From: Candidatus Nitrotoga sp. BS
GTDB taxonomy: Bacteria > Pseudomonadota > Gammaproteobacteria > Burkholderiales > Gallionellaceae
DNA: 64,000 nt
NCBI RefSeq assembly: GCF_927797785.1
Contig: NZ_CAKMLL010000056.1
Coordinates: forward strand, 22,722 to 86,721
Direction: 5' to 3'
Under the pieces are notes generated by a model. It made no database searches. It was not told where the DNA came from and saw only the letters and a program-made list of their open reading frames with translations. The position numbers and the translations under genes are program-made. Positions 9,688 to 18,005 of the stretch are shown in pieces. The first letter of the stretch is position 1. Every line of letters begins with the position of its first letter.

Positions 9688-11412
9688 TTAACGCACGTAT
9701 CCTTCGCGTTCTAGTTTGAGCAAGATTTGTTGCACCGCCTCTTCCACGCTAATATTTGTGGTGTCAATTACTAGTTCTGGTTTTTCCGGAGTTTCATAGG
9801 GATCACTGATGCCGGTGAATTCCTTAACAATGCCAGCCCGAGCTTTAGCGTAAAGTCCTTTTCGATCACGACCTTCGCATACTTGCAGCGGCGTCGCCAC
9901 GTAAATTTCGAAAAAACCGCCTAATGGTTCGATCATGATCCGTACGTCTCGGCGCGTGGCATAATAAGGCGCTATCGGCGCGCAAATCGCGATACCATGG
10001 TTCTTGGTTATTTCGGAAGCTACGAAACCGATTCTCCGTACGTTGATATCGCGATGCTCACGCGAGAAGCCTAATTCGCTGGAAAGATGTTTGCGCATGA
10101 TATCGCCATCCAGCAATGTGACTTGACGGCCTCCCATTTCCAGTAATTTGGTCATAAGAACTTTGGCCAAAGTTGATTTTCCGGCGCCAGACAAGCCAGT
10201 AAAAAATATCGTAAGGCCCTGTTTGTCGCGGGCTGGATAGGCTACACGTAATTCATTCAGAACTTCTGGATAAGAAAACCACTCAGGAACTGGAAGCCCT
10301 TCCGTTAGGCGACGTTTTAATTCCGTATCGGTCAAACTAGTGCTATGTGCTCCTTCAGGCACTTCTTCAAGAGGTAGATATTTTGCCCGTTCTTCTACGT
10401 AAACCATGCGGGGAAAGGGAATCAATTCTATGCCTATAGCGTTGCGCTTCGCTGCATTGGTGGGCAAACAGTATTCCTGAAACAAATCTATGCCGCGTCG
10501 GGTACCCTCATTTTCCGTATATTCGCCGCCAACAATTAAATGAGAACAGCCATAATTACGTTGCACAATAGCTTGCCAAAAGACTTCTCGTAAGCCGGAT
10601 CCGCGAGGGTATAAAGGAAGTAAGGAGATGGTCGTAGTCGTGGAAGAAAAACGCGGCATGATTGCCTGATAGCAACGAATCAGAGTGAAGTAATCGAGAT
10701 GATCAGATTTTGCGTTACCGATGACAGGGTGGATTAACAAATTGGCTTCATAGGCCATGGCAGAACGCAGCGTTAATTCATATTGAGCACGATGTAATGG
10801 TTGATGTGCCTGAAAAGCAATGATACGGCGCCAGCCGCGCCGCGCGAAAGAATTGCGCAATTCTTCCGGTGTAAGGTGGAGTGTCGGGTAGTCGTGGCGT
10901 AAGGGCAAGGATAACCCCTCAAGACGCCCAGAAACAGCATACTGGCCTTTTTGCTGCAAAAGATGCGCGACACCAGGATGAGCGGGATCGTCAGAATTGA
11001 ATAAAACTTGTGCTTCCACTGTTCTGTCAGGCTGCCAAAGCTCTTCCACTGTGATCACGGCCAGCATAAAGCCTTCTGGATCGCGTAACGCAAGGTGGCT
11101 TCCGGGTACAAGTTGTTGGGCAACTGATAAATCTGGAATATCCAGAGTAATGGGCATAGGCCAAAAGGTGCCATCAGCGAGGCACATGTCATTCAGAACG
11201 CTGTTGTAGTCGGCCTGGTTCATGAAGCCGCGTAATGGAGAGAATCCCCCGTTAAGCAGCAACTCCAAGTCTGATAATTGTCGCTGGTTAAGATCCAGAG
11301 ATGGAAAATCTATGGCTTCACGGCATAAAATTTCCGCACGCTTTTGGTCGACATTCAGATTGATGAGGTCACCACCATATGGTGTGATTAATTTATCTAT
11401 TACGTTAGGCAT
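9688..11412 (-). CDS. Fused ATP sulfurylase-like / adenylylsulfate (APS) kinase
   Basis: A 574-residue two-domain protein. Residues 1 to about 395 match ATP sulfurylase (sulfate plus ATP to APS). Residues about 398-574 are APS kinase (APS plus ATP to PAPS) with a complete P-loop GLSGAGKS (405-412), LLDGD, and the DPYE/PEKPELVIDT end. The kinase half looks fully functional. In the sulfurylase half, the usual QTRN motif is QAHQ (201-204), the HRAH motif is HRAQ (207-210), and the usual GRDHAGPG loop reads GGEYTENEG (295-303). These positions normally bind sulfate and ATP, so sulfurylase activity is doubtful unless this is a normal subfamily trait. The ATG at 11412 (MPNVIDKLITPYGG) overlaps the end of the upstream DHH gene by 8 bases. 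Confidence 0.85.
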   Translation of the reverse strand: MPNVIDKLITPYGGDLINLNVDQKRAEILCREAIDFPSLDLNQRQLSDLELLLNGGFSPLRGFMNQADYNSVLNDMCLADGTFWPMPITLDIPDLSVAQQLVPGSHLALRDPEGFMLAVITVEELWQPDRTVEAQVLFNSDDPAHPGVAHLLQQKGQYAVSGRLEGLSLPLRHDYPTLHLTPEELRNSFARRGWRRIIAFQAHQPLHRAQYELTLRSAMAYEANLLIHPVIGNAKSDHLDYFTLIRCYQAIMPRFSSTTTTISLLPLYPRGSGLREVFWQAIVQRNYGCSHLIVGGEYTENEGTRRGIDLFQEYCLPTNAAKRNAIGIELIPFPRMVYVEERAKYLPLEEVPEGAHSTSLTDTELKRRLTEGLPVPEWFSYPEVLNELRVAYPARDKQGLTIFFTGLSGAGKSTLAKVLMTKLLEMGGRQVTLLDGDIMRKHLSSELGFSREHRDINVRRIGFVASEITKNHGIAICAPIAPYYATRRDVRIMIEPLGGFFEIYVATPLQVCEGRDRKGLYAKARAGIVKEFTGISDPYETPEKPELVIDTTNISVEEAVQQILLKLEREGYVR

Positions 11413-12370
11413 CGTGATTGAATGTTGAGTTGAATATTTGATTGAACCGGCCAAATTGATCTTCAGGCAGGCAATTAATGCCGGCTGCCCCTTTTCTTCC
11501 TCCGCCCGTTTCAAATTGCTCGCACACTTTATCGGCTCCGCTTTTTGTAGCCAATGGTGCGCGCACGCTGACTACGAACCCTCCATTGGTGCGTTTAGTT
11601 AAAATAGCATGGGCTTTTAAAGGAAAAGCAGTGGCCAGGAGATTCCCGAATACGCCAGAAATGCGTCGACTCCATGGTGCATCGGGAAGAAAGTAAATCG
11701 CCCCGGTGGTACTTTCCACTTCTGGTTTTAGTTTTTGGGCGAGTGCAATATCTTCAATATAGCCATTTTTCAAAGTTTCAAAGGTTGGCTCTTCATGGAT
11801 AAAGGTAAATGGGTCGCGATGGTTGTGCATGACTTGATAAAGTTCAGCTGGATGAAAATATAAATCTTGTAATGATTCACCATAAGCATTGTAGTTGATG
11901 CATTCCCCCAATTCTTTCAACGCATCTAGCTGGGTAGAGGTAAGTTGCAGAGTTTTTGATGTGTGAATAGCGCTTTCAAGCATGTTGTCACCAAATGCGG
12001 CGACCACTGCCCAGATTGAAAATTGTCCGTTCAGGTAATTGTTAACCAGCAAACTAGTGCAGATGTTGGGGCAAGTGTTGATAAAAGTGGTTAGTTGAGG
12101 ATGAACGGGAATGTCGCCAGAGGTATGATGATCAAAATATTGCACTTGCGCTCCACGCTCCAATGCTAGCATTAGCGCCTCCCGATTTTTGCTCATGGCA
12201 ATGTCCAAAACGGTAATTTGGTCACCGACTTCAGCCAGTACTTGTGCCAGCAATGAAATGTCCCGCTTTACGCCCGTGACGAGAACGCTTTTAGCCGGAT
12301 CAGCGAGACGAAGTTGATGCAAGGAACAAATACCGTCCGCATCCCCGTTAAATATATCGTAAATTGTCAC
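11405..12370 (-). CDS. DHH-family phosphoesterase
   Basis: A 321-residue soluble protein of the DHH/DHHA1 superfamily. It has the N-terminal metal motif YDIFNGDADGICSLHQL, the DHH motif itself (QYFDHHTSGD, near residue 100), and the C-terminal DHHA1 GGG motif (FETGGGRKGAAG). Members of this superfamily hydrolyse phosphodiesters or phosphoanhydrides, including nano-RNA, cyclic dinucleotides, polyphosphate and 3'-phosphoadenosine 5'-phosphate (PAP). It overlaps the start of the sulfurylase/APS kinase gene by 8 bases. Since PAPS use releases PAP, a PAP phosphatase role is attractive, but that is inference from context only. A 7-bp inverted repeat (TTTATCT-atc-AGATAAA, 12391-12407) sits just upstream. 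Confidence 0.85.
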   Translation of the reverse strand: MTIYDIFNGDADGICSLHQLRLADPAKSVLVTGVKRDISLLAQVLAEVGDQITVLDIAMSKNREALMLALERGAQVQYFDHHTSGDIPVHPQLTTFINTCPNICTSLLVNNYLNGQFSIWAVVAAFGDNMLESAIHTSKTLQLTSTQLDALKELGECINYNAYGESLQDLYFHPAELYQVMHNHRDPFTFIHEEPTFETLKNGYIEDIALAQKLKPEVESTTGAIYFLPDAPWSRRISGVFGNLLATAFPLKAHAILTKRTNGGFVVSVRAPLATKSGADKVCEQFETGGGRKGAAGINCLPEDQFGRFNQIFNSTFNHDA

Positions 12371-12487
12371 ATTGCTCGCTATCGTTATGTTTTATCTATC
12401 AGATAAATAGAGTTTGTATGGGTTGACGATTGTCGCTCAATATACAAATAGTGAGTTATTTATCACGCAAATTTATGGAAGCTTGAG

Positions 12488-13762
12488 TTACATGGAAATT
12501 AACTTATTCTGCACTAAACGGGGTTTCGAAAGCGCGGGTTTTGTCGCGAAATAGCCTTTGATACCACTGAGAATGGCGCGTGCCATTTCTCCCTGATAGC
12601 CCTTGTCATTCAGGCGAAGCTCTTCGCTGGGATTGCTGATGAAAGCGGTTTCAATCAATATCGAGGGAATATCCGGTGATTTCAGCACGGCGAAACCAGC
12701 TTGTTGAACAGAGCTGCCATGCAATTTATTGATGTTGCCCACCTCTCCTAGTACATGCTGGGCAAGCTTCATGCTGTCGCTAATGGTGGCTGTTTGTGAA
12801 AGGTCAAGCAGTGTGCGTGCGAGATCAGGGTCTTTTGCGGCGAGATTCACGCCGCCAATTAGATCAGCCTCATTTTCTTTTTTTGCTAGCCAGCGTGCGC
12901 TGGCGCTAGTAGCACCGCGTTTGGACAGAGCGAATACTGAGGAACCGCGTACATGGGGTTTAATGAAAGCGTCGGCATGGATAGAGATAAGCAAGTCGGC
13001 GTGCACTTGACGTGCTTTCTGTACACGCCCGTTCAGCGAAATGAAATAGTCGCCGTCGCGAATTAATACGCCACTCATACCTTCGGTCTCATCCATCAGC
13101 TCCTTCAGTTTGCGTGCGATGGCCAGCGTGACGGTTTTTTCGTGTGTGTCACGGTATCCTATCGCACCCGAGTCTTCGCCGCCATGTCCGGCGTCGATAG
13201 CAACGATGAGAGTACGTGCTGTCACCTCAGGTTGCCGACTCGATTTGGAGTTTGATTCAGTTTGTTGACGTAACTGACTTACGGTGGCTGGGTCAGATTC
13301 CAGCGTGCGAATTACTGGTTTTTCCTGTAATAGCGCCATCATCGGATCAAAGGGAATGGCGGGGTAGATATCAAGAACCATACGATGGCTGTATTTTGCC
13401 ACCGGCATAAGGTTGAATAATTGCGGCTTAACTTGGGATTTAAGGTCGAACACCAAGCGTGCTATGCCAGGTTTGAAGCGAGCCACGCGTACACTCTTTA
13501 TGTAAGGATCGTCGCTGTGAACGTTACTGGCGAGCTCATTTAGAATGCCATTTATTTCGACACCTTTCAGATCAATTACCAGTCGATCAGGGTTTTCAAG
13601 GGTAAATTGTTCATAGTGGATCGGTTTGTTTGATTCCAGCGTTACGCGAGTGTATTCAGGTGCTGGCCAAACGCGGGCAGCACTGATGGTGATAGCTGCC
13701 TGTGCGTGGGGAAGCCACAGCAAAAGGCAAAATACAACTAACTTTGCAGTGTTTCTAAGCAT
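12488..13762 (-). CDS. amiC: N-acetylmuramoyl-L-alanine amidase (AmiC type)
   Basis: A periplasmic zinc enzyme that cuts the amide between MurNAc and the stem peptide during daughter-cell separation. A signal peptide (LLLWLPHAQA, cleavage near residue 22) is followed by an AMIN targeting domain (about 25-130), a variable linker, and an Amidase_3 domain (about 185-415). The catalytic domain has IDAGHGGEDSGA with the first His ligand, LISIHADAF with the second, and IETAFISNPSEE with the catalytic Glu. Length 424 is typical. It overlaps the 3' end of tsaE by 25 bases, forming the common tsaE-amiC pair. Confidence 0.93.
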   Translation of the reverse strand: MLRNTAKLVVFCLLLWLPHAQAAITISAARVWPAPEYTRVTLESNKPIHYEQFTLENPDRLVIDLKGVEINGILNELASNVHSDDPYIKSVRVARFKPGIARLVFDLKSQVKPQLFNLMPVAKYSHRMVLDIYPAIPFDPMMALLQEKPVIRTLESDPATVSQLRQQTESNSKSSRQPEVTARTLIVAIDAGHGGEDSGAIGYRDTHEKTVTLAIARKLKELMDETEGMSGVLIRDGDYFISLNGRVQKARQVHADLLISIHADAFIKPHVRGSSVFALSKRGATSASARWLAKKENEADLIGGVNLAAKDPDLARTLLDLSQTATISDSMKLAQHVLGEVGNINKLHGSSVQQAGFAVLKSPDIPSILIETAFISNPSEELRLNDKGYQGEMARAILSGIKGYFATKPALSKPRLVQNKLISM

Positions 13763-14229
13763 TCCTTACCCATCTGTGAAATTGCACGAACTTCAATATT
13801 GCGACCATTACACATTGTTTCAGTAGATAAAATTTTGATTGTAATTTCCATATCTGCCTGTGGCAGAAGGTCTTGCGCTTTTTCTGGCCACTCCACAAGG
13901 TGTACATTCCGCCCGTCAAATTCATCGCGGAAGCCAGCATCATCCCACTCATCCGCGTCGTGGAAGCGGTAGAGATCAAAGTGGCACAAGTGTAACCCAC
14001 CCGCTTGATACAGCTCAAGTAAAGTATAAGTCGGGCTTTTTACCCGTCCAATATAGCCCATCGCATGCAGCAATGCACGAACAAAAGTGGTTTTGCCGAC
14101 GCCTAAATCGCCGTGCAGATAAATAACCATGCCAGGCTTTATTCCCGGTGCCAAGCGTGCCGCAAAAGCAACGGTAGCGACTTCATCGTCCAGCGGCAGG
14201 CTTATTCGGCTATTATTCTGATTATGCAA
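13738..14229 (-). CDS. tsaE: tRNA threonylcarbamoyladenosine biosynthesis ATPase TsaE
   Basis: TsaE is the ATPase partner of TsaB/TsaD needed for the t6A modification at position 37 of ANN-decoding tRNAs. The P-loop GDLGVGKTTFVRAL, the block VKSPTYTLLELYQ and HFDLYRF...EWDDAGF with VEWPEKA are all present. The open frame runs much further upstream, into the divergent queG gene, but the conserved domain starts at SLPLDDEVATVAFAARL. The only plausible start near there is a TTG at 14229, giving 163 residues, the normal size. That start overlaps the queG start on the other strand, so the exact start is uncertain. Confidence 0.88.
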   Translation of the reverse strand: MHNQNNSRISLPLDDEVATVAFAARLAPGIKPGMVIYLHGDLGVGKTTFVRALLHAMGYIGRVKSPTYTLLELYQAGGLHLCHFDLYRFHDADEWDDAGFRDEFDGRNVHLVEWPEKAQDLLPQADMEITIKILSTETMCNGRNIEVRAISQMGKECLETLQS

Positions 14230-15294
14230 ATCGAAACACCTCAAATTGTGGATTACACCGCACTGGCCACCAAAATAAAGGAATGGGCTAGGGCACTGGG
14301 ATTTCAGGCAGTAGGTATTGCTGATATAAACCTTCATGATGCCGAGGAGCGCTTGCTGGAGTGGATCGCGCGAGGCTTCCATGGCGAGATGGATTATATG
14401 GCAAAACATGGCGTTAAACGCAGCCGTCCGGCGGTATTAATTCCGGGAACACTGCGTGTCATCTCTGTACGTATGGACTATTATCCGCCCAGTGTAAAAG
14501 ATTCTTGGGAGGTAATGGAGGATGGTAGCCGCGCTTTCATTTCACGCTATGCCTTGGGACGCGACTACCACAAAGTATTGCGCAACCGATTGGAAAAACT
14601 GGCAAAAAAAATCCGAACTGAGGTAAGTGGTTTCAGCTATCGCGTATTCACCGACAGCGCGCCAGTCATGGAAGTTGAGTTGGCATATAAAGCTCGGCTG
14701 GGCTGGCGTGGCAAACACACGCTGCTGCTGTCGCGCGACCATGGTTCGTGGTTTTTTCTGGGCGAGCTCTACACCGATCTGCCGCTTCCCATTGATAAGC
14801 CAGAATCGGATCATTGCGGCACCTGCATGGCGTGCATTCAAGTGTGTCCTACGCAGGCCATCATCGCGCCCTACAAGCTGGATGCACGGCGCTGCATTTC
14901 CTACCTGACTATCGAGCTTAAAAATAGTATTCCTGTGGAGTTACGCCCGCTTATCGGCAATCGCATCTATGGTTGCGACGATTGTCAATTGGTGTGTCCA
15001 TGGAACCGTTTTGCGCATAAAAGTCTCGAACCGGATTTCGCTGCAAGACATGGATTGGATGATGTCGCATTAACCGAATTATTTGGATGGAACGAGGAAA
15101 CGTTCCATCAGAAATTTTCTGGCAGTGCTATTTACCGCATCGGTCATGAGCAATGGTTGCGCAACATCGCTGTGGCGCTAGGTAATGCACCCAACAGCGT
15201 TAAAGTTCTGGCCGCGCTGCAAGCGCGTGCTCAAGATGCATCTCCGTTAGTGCGCGAGCATGTGGCGTGGGCACTTGAACGGCAAGGTAGCTGA
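14224..15294 (+). CDS. queG: Epoxyqueuosine reductase QueG
   Basis: QueG reduces epoxyqueuosine to queuosine in tRNA, the last step of Q biosynthesis, using cobalamin and two [4Fe-4S] clusters. The 356-residue product has the N-terminal DUF1730-type region (FHGEMDYMAKHGVKRSRP and SARVMDYYP-like block) and a ferredoxin-like segment with cluster cysteines CGTCMACIQVCP, then CISYLTIE and GCDDCQLVCPWNR. A HEAT-like tail ends the protein. I chose the ATG at 14224 (MQIETPQIVDY); the frame is open further upstream but inside tsaE. No clear Shine-Dalgarno is seen. Confidence 0.93.
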   Translation: MQIETPQIVDYTALATKIKEWARALGFQAVGIADINLHDAEERLLEWIARGFHGEMDYMAKHGVKRSRPAVLIPGTLRVISVRMDYYPPSVKDSWEVMEDGSRAFISRYALGRDYHKVLRNRLEKLAKKIRTEVSGFSYRVFTDSAPVMEVELAYKARLGWRGKHTLLLSRDHGSWFFLGELYTDLPLPIDKPESDHCGTCMACIQVCPTQAIIAPYKLDARRCISYLTIELKNSIPVELRPLIGNRIYGCDDCQLVCPWNRFAHKSLEPDFAARHGLDDVALTELFGWNEETFHQKFSGSAIYRIGHEQWLRNIAVALGNAPNSVKVLAALQARAQDASPLVREHVAWALERQGS

Positions 15295-15322
15295 CCATTT
15301 GTTAGCTCAAATAATCCATTAA

Positions 15323-15419
15323 AGCACTTCTATAAATCCCGTTAAGCCTCACCGGAACATCATCTGAAAATGAAATTTGTTGACGGCGGGTGAAAATTAA
15401 TGGGATTTATAGAAGTGCT
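15323..15419. repeat. 97-bp inverted-repeat (MITE-like) element
   Basis: AGCACTTCTATAAATCCC (15323-15340) is repeated as its exact reverse complement at 15402-15419. The 61-base interior codes for nothing. The ends resemble those of the elements at 54552 and 54052 (GCxCxTCTATAAAT), so it may belong to the same family. Confidence 0.7.
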
Positions 15420-15540
15420 CTTCAATTGCCGTGAAGCTGTCGCTGCGTTACGTGCAGCACTCCGCACTTTGCGACTTATTGATTTTCTATCAATTGGTAA
15501 ATACCACCAGCTTTATATGAGTTTCATCACACGTTCTGTG

Positions 15541-15640
15541 AATATGGTTTTAGAGGAGTCCGCCACGGTTTGCCCACTTTTAGTGGGCGGCGGCCGGAGC
15601 CTCAACCCACCTACTTTAGTAGGTGGTAGTTGAGTTCCAT
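15541..15640 (+). mobile_element. Possible IS200/IS605-type right-end remnant with two hairpins
   Basis: GCCCACT-ttt-AGTGGGC (15572-15588) is followed by a longer hairpin: CTCAAC plus CCACCTAC (15601-15614), TTTA loop, GTAGGTGG and GTTGAG (15619-15634). Paired subterminal hairpins next to GGCCGGAGCCTCAACCC are what I associate with right ends of IS200/IS605 elements carrying TnpB. No transposase or TnpB coding remains. A 77-codon frame over the area is not convincing. The rest of the gap holds only the 15323-15419 repeat. Confidence 0.35.
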
Positions 15641-15643
15641 AGC

Positions 15644-16369
15644 TTATAGGGACAGCACAAATGTCACCAACTTCTCGATATCTTCATCTGATACCCGAGG
15701 AGAGTATGGGGGCATTGGGATTCCACCGGTCTCCTTCGTCCAGTTGCCCTTGCCGCCTGTCTTTACCTTGGTAATAAGACGTGCCTTGGCGTCAGGATCA
15801 CCTTTGTAGCGGTTGCTTACGTCTTGCCATGCGGGGCCAACTAGCTTGGCTTCGATCTTGTGACAGACTAGACAGCCATTTTGTCTAGCTAAATCCAGCC
15901 CCGCCTCTCGATTCAACGCCTCACCCTCCGCACCTTTATGCACTGTAAGTGGCATTTCGGTCATCGTCGGAGAGGAGGGTTTGGAGGCAGCAGATTCTAG
16001 CCCTTTCTTTTCCAGCACCTTTTCCTTTGTGGGTGTGAGCACTGGTTGCCCAGTAGTAACTGGAGAGTTTTGTTTTAAGCTGGGTGCTTTTTTAGGGCTA
16101 ACCAACTCATTTTTTATGTCGTCATTCGTCTTTGGTAGTTTGCCTGTTTTTTCAGGCGGTGTTGGAGTAACAACCGTCGACGCGGGCAATGGCATTTCCG
16201 ATACCTTGTCCTCCGTGGGGGAGGCCGTTGGCGGATCGGTGATAACGGGAGTGTTGTGCTCAACTACAGGTGGCGATACTGGGGCAACAGTGGGTTCTTT
16301 TTCACTCTTATCTCCGCAAGCCGATAACATCAGTACGGCAATGGCAATAACAATTCTAGACTGTTTCAT
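15644..16369 (-). CDS. Lipoprotein c-type cytochrome with long Pro/Lys/Glu-rich linker
   Basis: A 241-residue lipoprotein. The signal peptide ends in the lipobox LSAC (Cys near residue 18), followed by about 130 residues of low-complexity Pro/Thr/Lys/Glu linker. The last 85 residues are a class I cytochrome c domain with one heme site CLVCH and a distal Met in GGIPMPPYSPRV, like c551/c552-type electron carriers. It is probably anchored to a periplasm-facing membrane, with the linker acting as a flexible arm for electron shuttling. The ATG at 16369 has TGAGG upstream; the frame is open for 43 more codons upstream but these lack signal-peptide character at the N-terminus. No partner oxidoreductase lies nearby. 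Confidence 0.85.
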   Translation of the reverse strand: MKQSRIVIAIAVLMLSACGDKSEKEPTVAPVSPPVVEHNTPVITDPPTASPTEDKVSEMPLPASTVVTPTPPEKTGKLPKTNDDIKNELVSPKKAPSLKQNSPVTTGQPVLTPTKEKVLEKKGLESAASKPSSPTMTEMPLTVHKGAEGEALNREAGLDLARQNGCLVCHKIEAKLVGPAWQDVSNRYKGDPDAKARLITKVKTGGKGNWTKETGGIPMPPYSPRVSDEDIEKLVTFVLSL

Positions 16370-16728
16370 AATCAACCTCATTTTTTGTGTATTCATTCCC
16401 TGTCTTTGGAAGCGGCGTTCGATAGCGGCTATTAGATGGCAAGGTGCATACTTTGAATATGAGCACAATTGATATGAATTAGCAATGGTTGCTGCCAATT
16501 ACTACATCCTTGTGATCTTTAGTTGGCACTATACTTGTCGATACGGCCAAGTAAGGCTATGAACGCCCATTTCCCTTAACGGCATCTAAGCAAAAAAATA
16601 ATAGTGGTATGAACTATCACTAACTCAGAGAAGAACCATCTGTCATGAAAATTGCGATAGTTGGCACCGATTGGGCAATGGAGGATTTGTTGTTGGCAGT
16701 GTGAACCGAACGCCACTTGAGAGAGCAA
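16370..16728. other. Gap with a short gene relic candidate
   Basis: No confident gene. A 19-codon frame at 16644-16703 (+) starts MKIAIVGTDW, which resembles the Rossmann start of a nucleotide-binding dehydrogenase, after AGAGAAGAACC. It stops at once, and the downstream frame GNGGFVVGSVNRTP is shifted. It may be the remnant of a lost gene; I could not identify it. Confidence 0.25.
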
Positions 16729-17268
16729 TCAGACGCATCGCTCCATATTTTCTTGCGGACGTACCCATTTTACGGTTTTGCCAAAAAGTGATATGCCGAC
16801 GTAACCTCGAATTTTGAGCGTGCCGTCGTTCTCCAGGCTGAGGGTGCCGTTGAAGGTGCGGCCGTCGCTCGGATTATAGATTTTGCCCGCGCTCCAAGTG
16901 TTGCCCTTCTCGCGCCGAAAGCTGTTCAGAATCGCCAACCCGCACAGTGGGCGGTCGCGCAGCGTAGCGTCAGGATTATTCGAGTCTCGCTTGGGGTGGC
17001 CGCTGGCCGACAGCAGCTTCTTCAGCCAGTAGATGCGCCCGCAAAGCAGGCCATTGCAATCTTCGATCCAGACGGCCACCATTCGTTTGTCATCTTCGAC
17101 CCATGGACCGCGAATATCATCGCTGGTGATAAGCTCAGACGCGCCGACGGCGGGCGCTGTCAGCACAAATGCCAGCAGCAGCGCAGCCAGTGCACGAGCA
17201 AGTGAGCGCAGTACGTCCCGCTCAGAGTCGCCGTTCCGGGTCAACGCCGCGTGTGCTCGCGATTCCAT
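16729..17268 (-). CDS. DUF2147 family secreted protein
   Basis: A 179-residue protein with a hydrophobic signal segment (LARALAALLLAFVLTAPAVG, near 23-42) and a DUF2147 domain: IRGPWVEDDKRMVAVWIEDC, LCGRIYWLKK, KIYNPSDGRTFNGTLSLEND and KIRGYVGISLFGKTVKW. DUF2147 proteins form a small beta barrel and are exported; their function is not established. The only ATG is 17268, which gives an unusually long N-terminal region before the hydrophobic stretch and overlaps the upstream hydroxylase gene by 28 bases. The true start could be a later non-ATG codon. Confidence 0.8.
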   Translation of the reverse strand: MESRAHAALTRNGDSERDVLRSLARALAALLLAFVLTAPAVGASELITSDDIRGPWVEDDKRMVAVWIEDCNGLLCGRIYWLKKLLSASGHPKRDSNNPDATLRDRPLCGLAILNSFRREKGNTWSAGKIYNPSDGRTFNGTLSLENDGTLKIRGYVGISLFGKTVKWVRPQENMERCV

Positions 17269-18005
17269 GCGGCCAAGTTCTTCAGCGGTTGCTTGACGTA
17301 GGTGCTGGCCTGGATCAAGCGCACGATCAGGCGATTGACCAGCGTACCGACGCGATCCATCGGTCGGTCGATGTCGATGAACAGCACGGCGCGAGTCTCG
17401 TCGGTATCGTTGCGCACCTCGTGCTCGTAAGTATCATCAAATAGTACTACTTCGCCTTCTTTCCAATTCAGAATCTGGTCGTCCACTCGAATCCAGACGT
17501 TCTGCCAATCTTTGGGTACCTTAAGCCCGAGATGTGCGCGCACCACCGCGCGTGTGGGACCTTTGTGCGGTTCGATGTGATAGCGTGGCGCCAGGATCGA
17601 GAACATGGCAGTCCGCATACCCGGCAACGAATCGAGCACAGCGGCCGTGCGCGGACACAGTGCACAGTTTTCGTCCACGCGCCGGTCATAGATGTAAAAA
17701 GCAAAAGTTTTCCAGTTGTTGCCCTTGGAGATACGTTTTTGGTCTGGCGATAACTGATGAAAAGTGGGAATATCCTCAGGATGTTCAAGCAAGGCGTCGA
17801 GCTCGGCGCGAATATCGCGCCATGCGCCTTCGACTTGAGTCACCCAGGCAAACTCGGTGTTGGCAATCACTGGCGTCGTGCTAACCAGTGAATGGCGCGC
17901 CTGAAAGCGTCCCAGACAACGCAGCAGATGTTTGCCGCACTTGACAACCGGGCGACGCCACCAAGGCGCTGGATCCGGAATTGTGGTGGCGGTGGTCGTA
18001 TTCAT
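17241..18005 (-). CDS. Aspartyl/asparaginyl beta-hydroxylase family protein (LpxO-like)
   Basis: A 254-residue protein of the Fe(II)/2-oxoglutarate-dependent family PF05118. It has the iron-binding part IEPHKGPTRAVVRAHLGL and, further on, GEVVLFDDTYEHEVRNDTDE followed by RAVLFIDIDRP with the 2-oxoglutarate arginine. Bacterial relatives hydroxylate lipid A (LpxO) or peptide side chains; the substrate here cannot be read from sequence. An N-terminal basic stretch with PWWRRP could contact the membrane. It is followed with a 28-base overlap by the DUF2147 gene, suggesting one transcript. Confidence 0.85.
   Translation of the reverse strand: MNTTTATTIPDPAPWWRRPVVKCGKHLLRCLGRFQARHSLVSTTPVIANTEFAWVTQVEGAWRDIRAELDALLEHPEDIPTFHQLSPDQKRISKGNNWKTFAFYIYDRRVDENCALCPRTAAVLDSLPGMRTAMFSILAPRYHIEPHKGPTRAVVRAHLGLKVPKDWQNVWIRVDDQILNWKEGEVVLFDDTYEHEVRNDTDETRAVLFIDIDRPMDRVGTLVNRLIVRLIQASTYVKQPLKNLAAWNREHTRR

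Noticed and set aside
15400..15633. 77-codon frame over a repeat and two hairpins
   Set aside because: Starts inside the 15323-15419 repeat and runs through the hairpins; hairpin palindromes explain the open frame.
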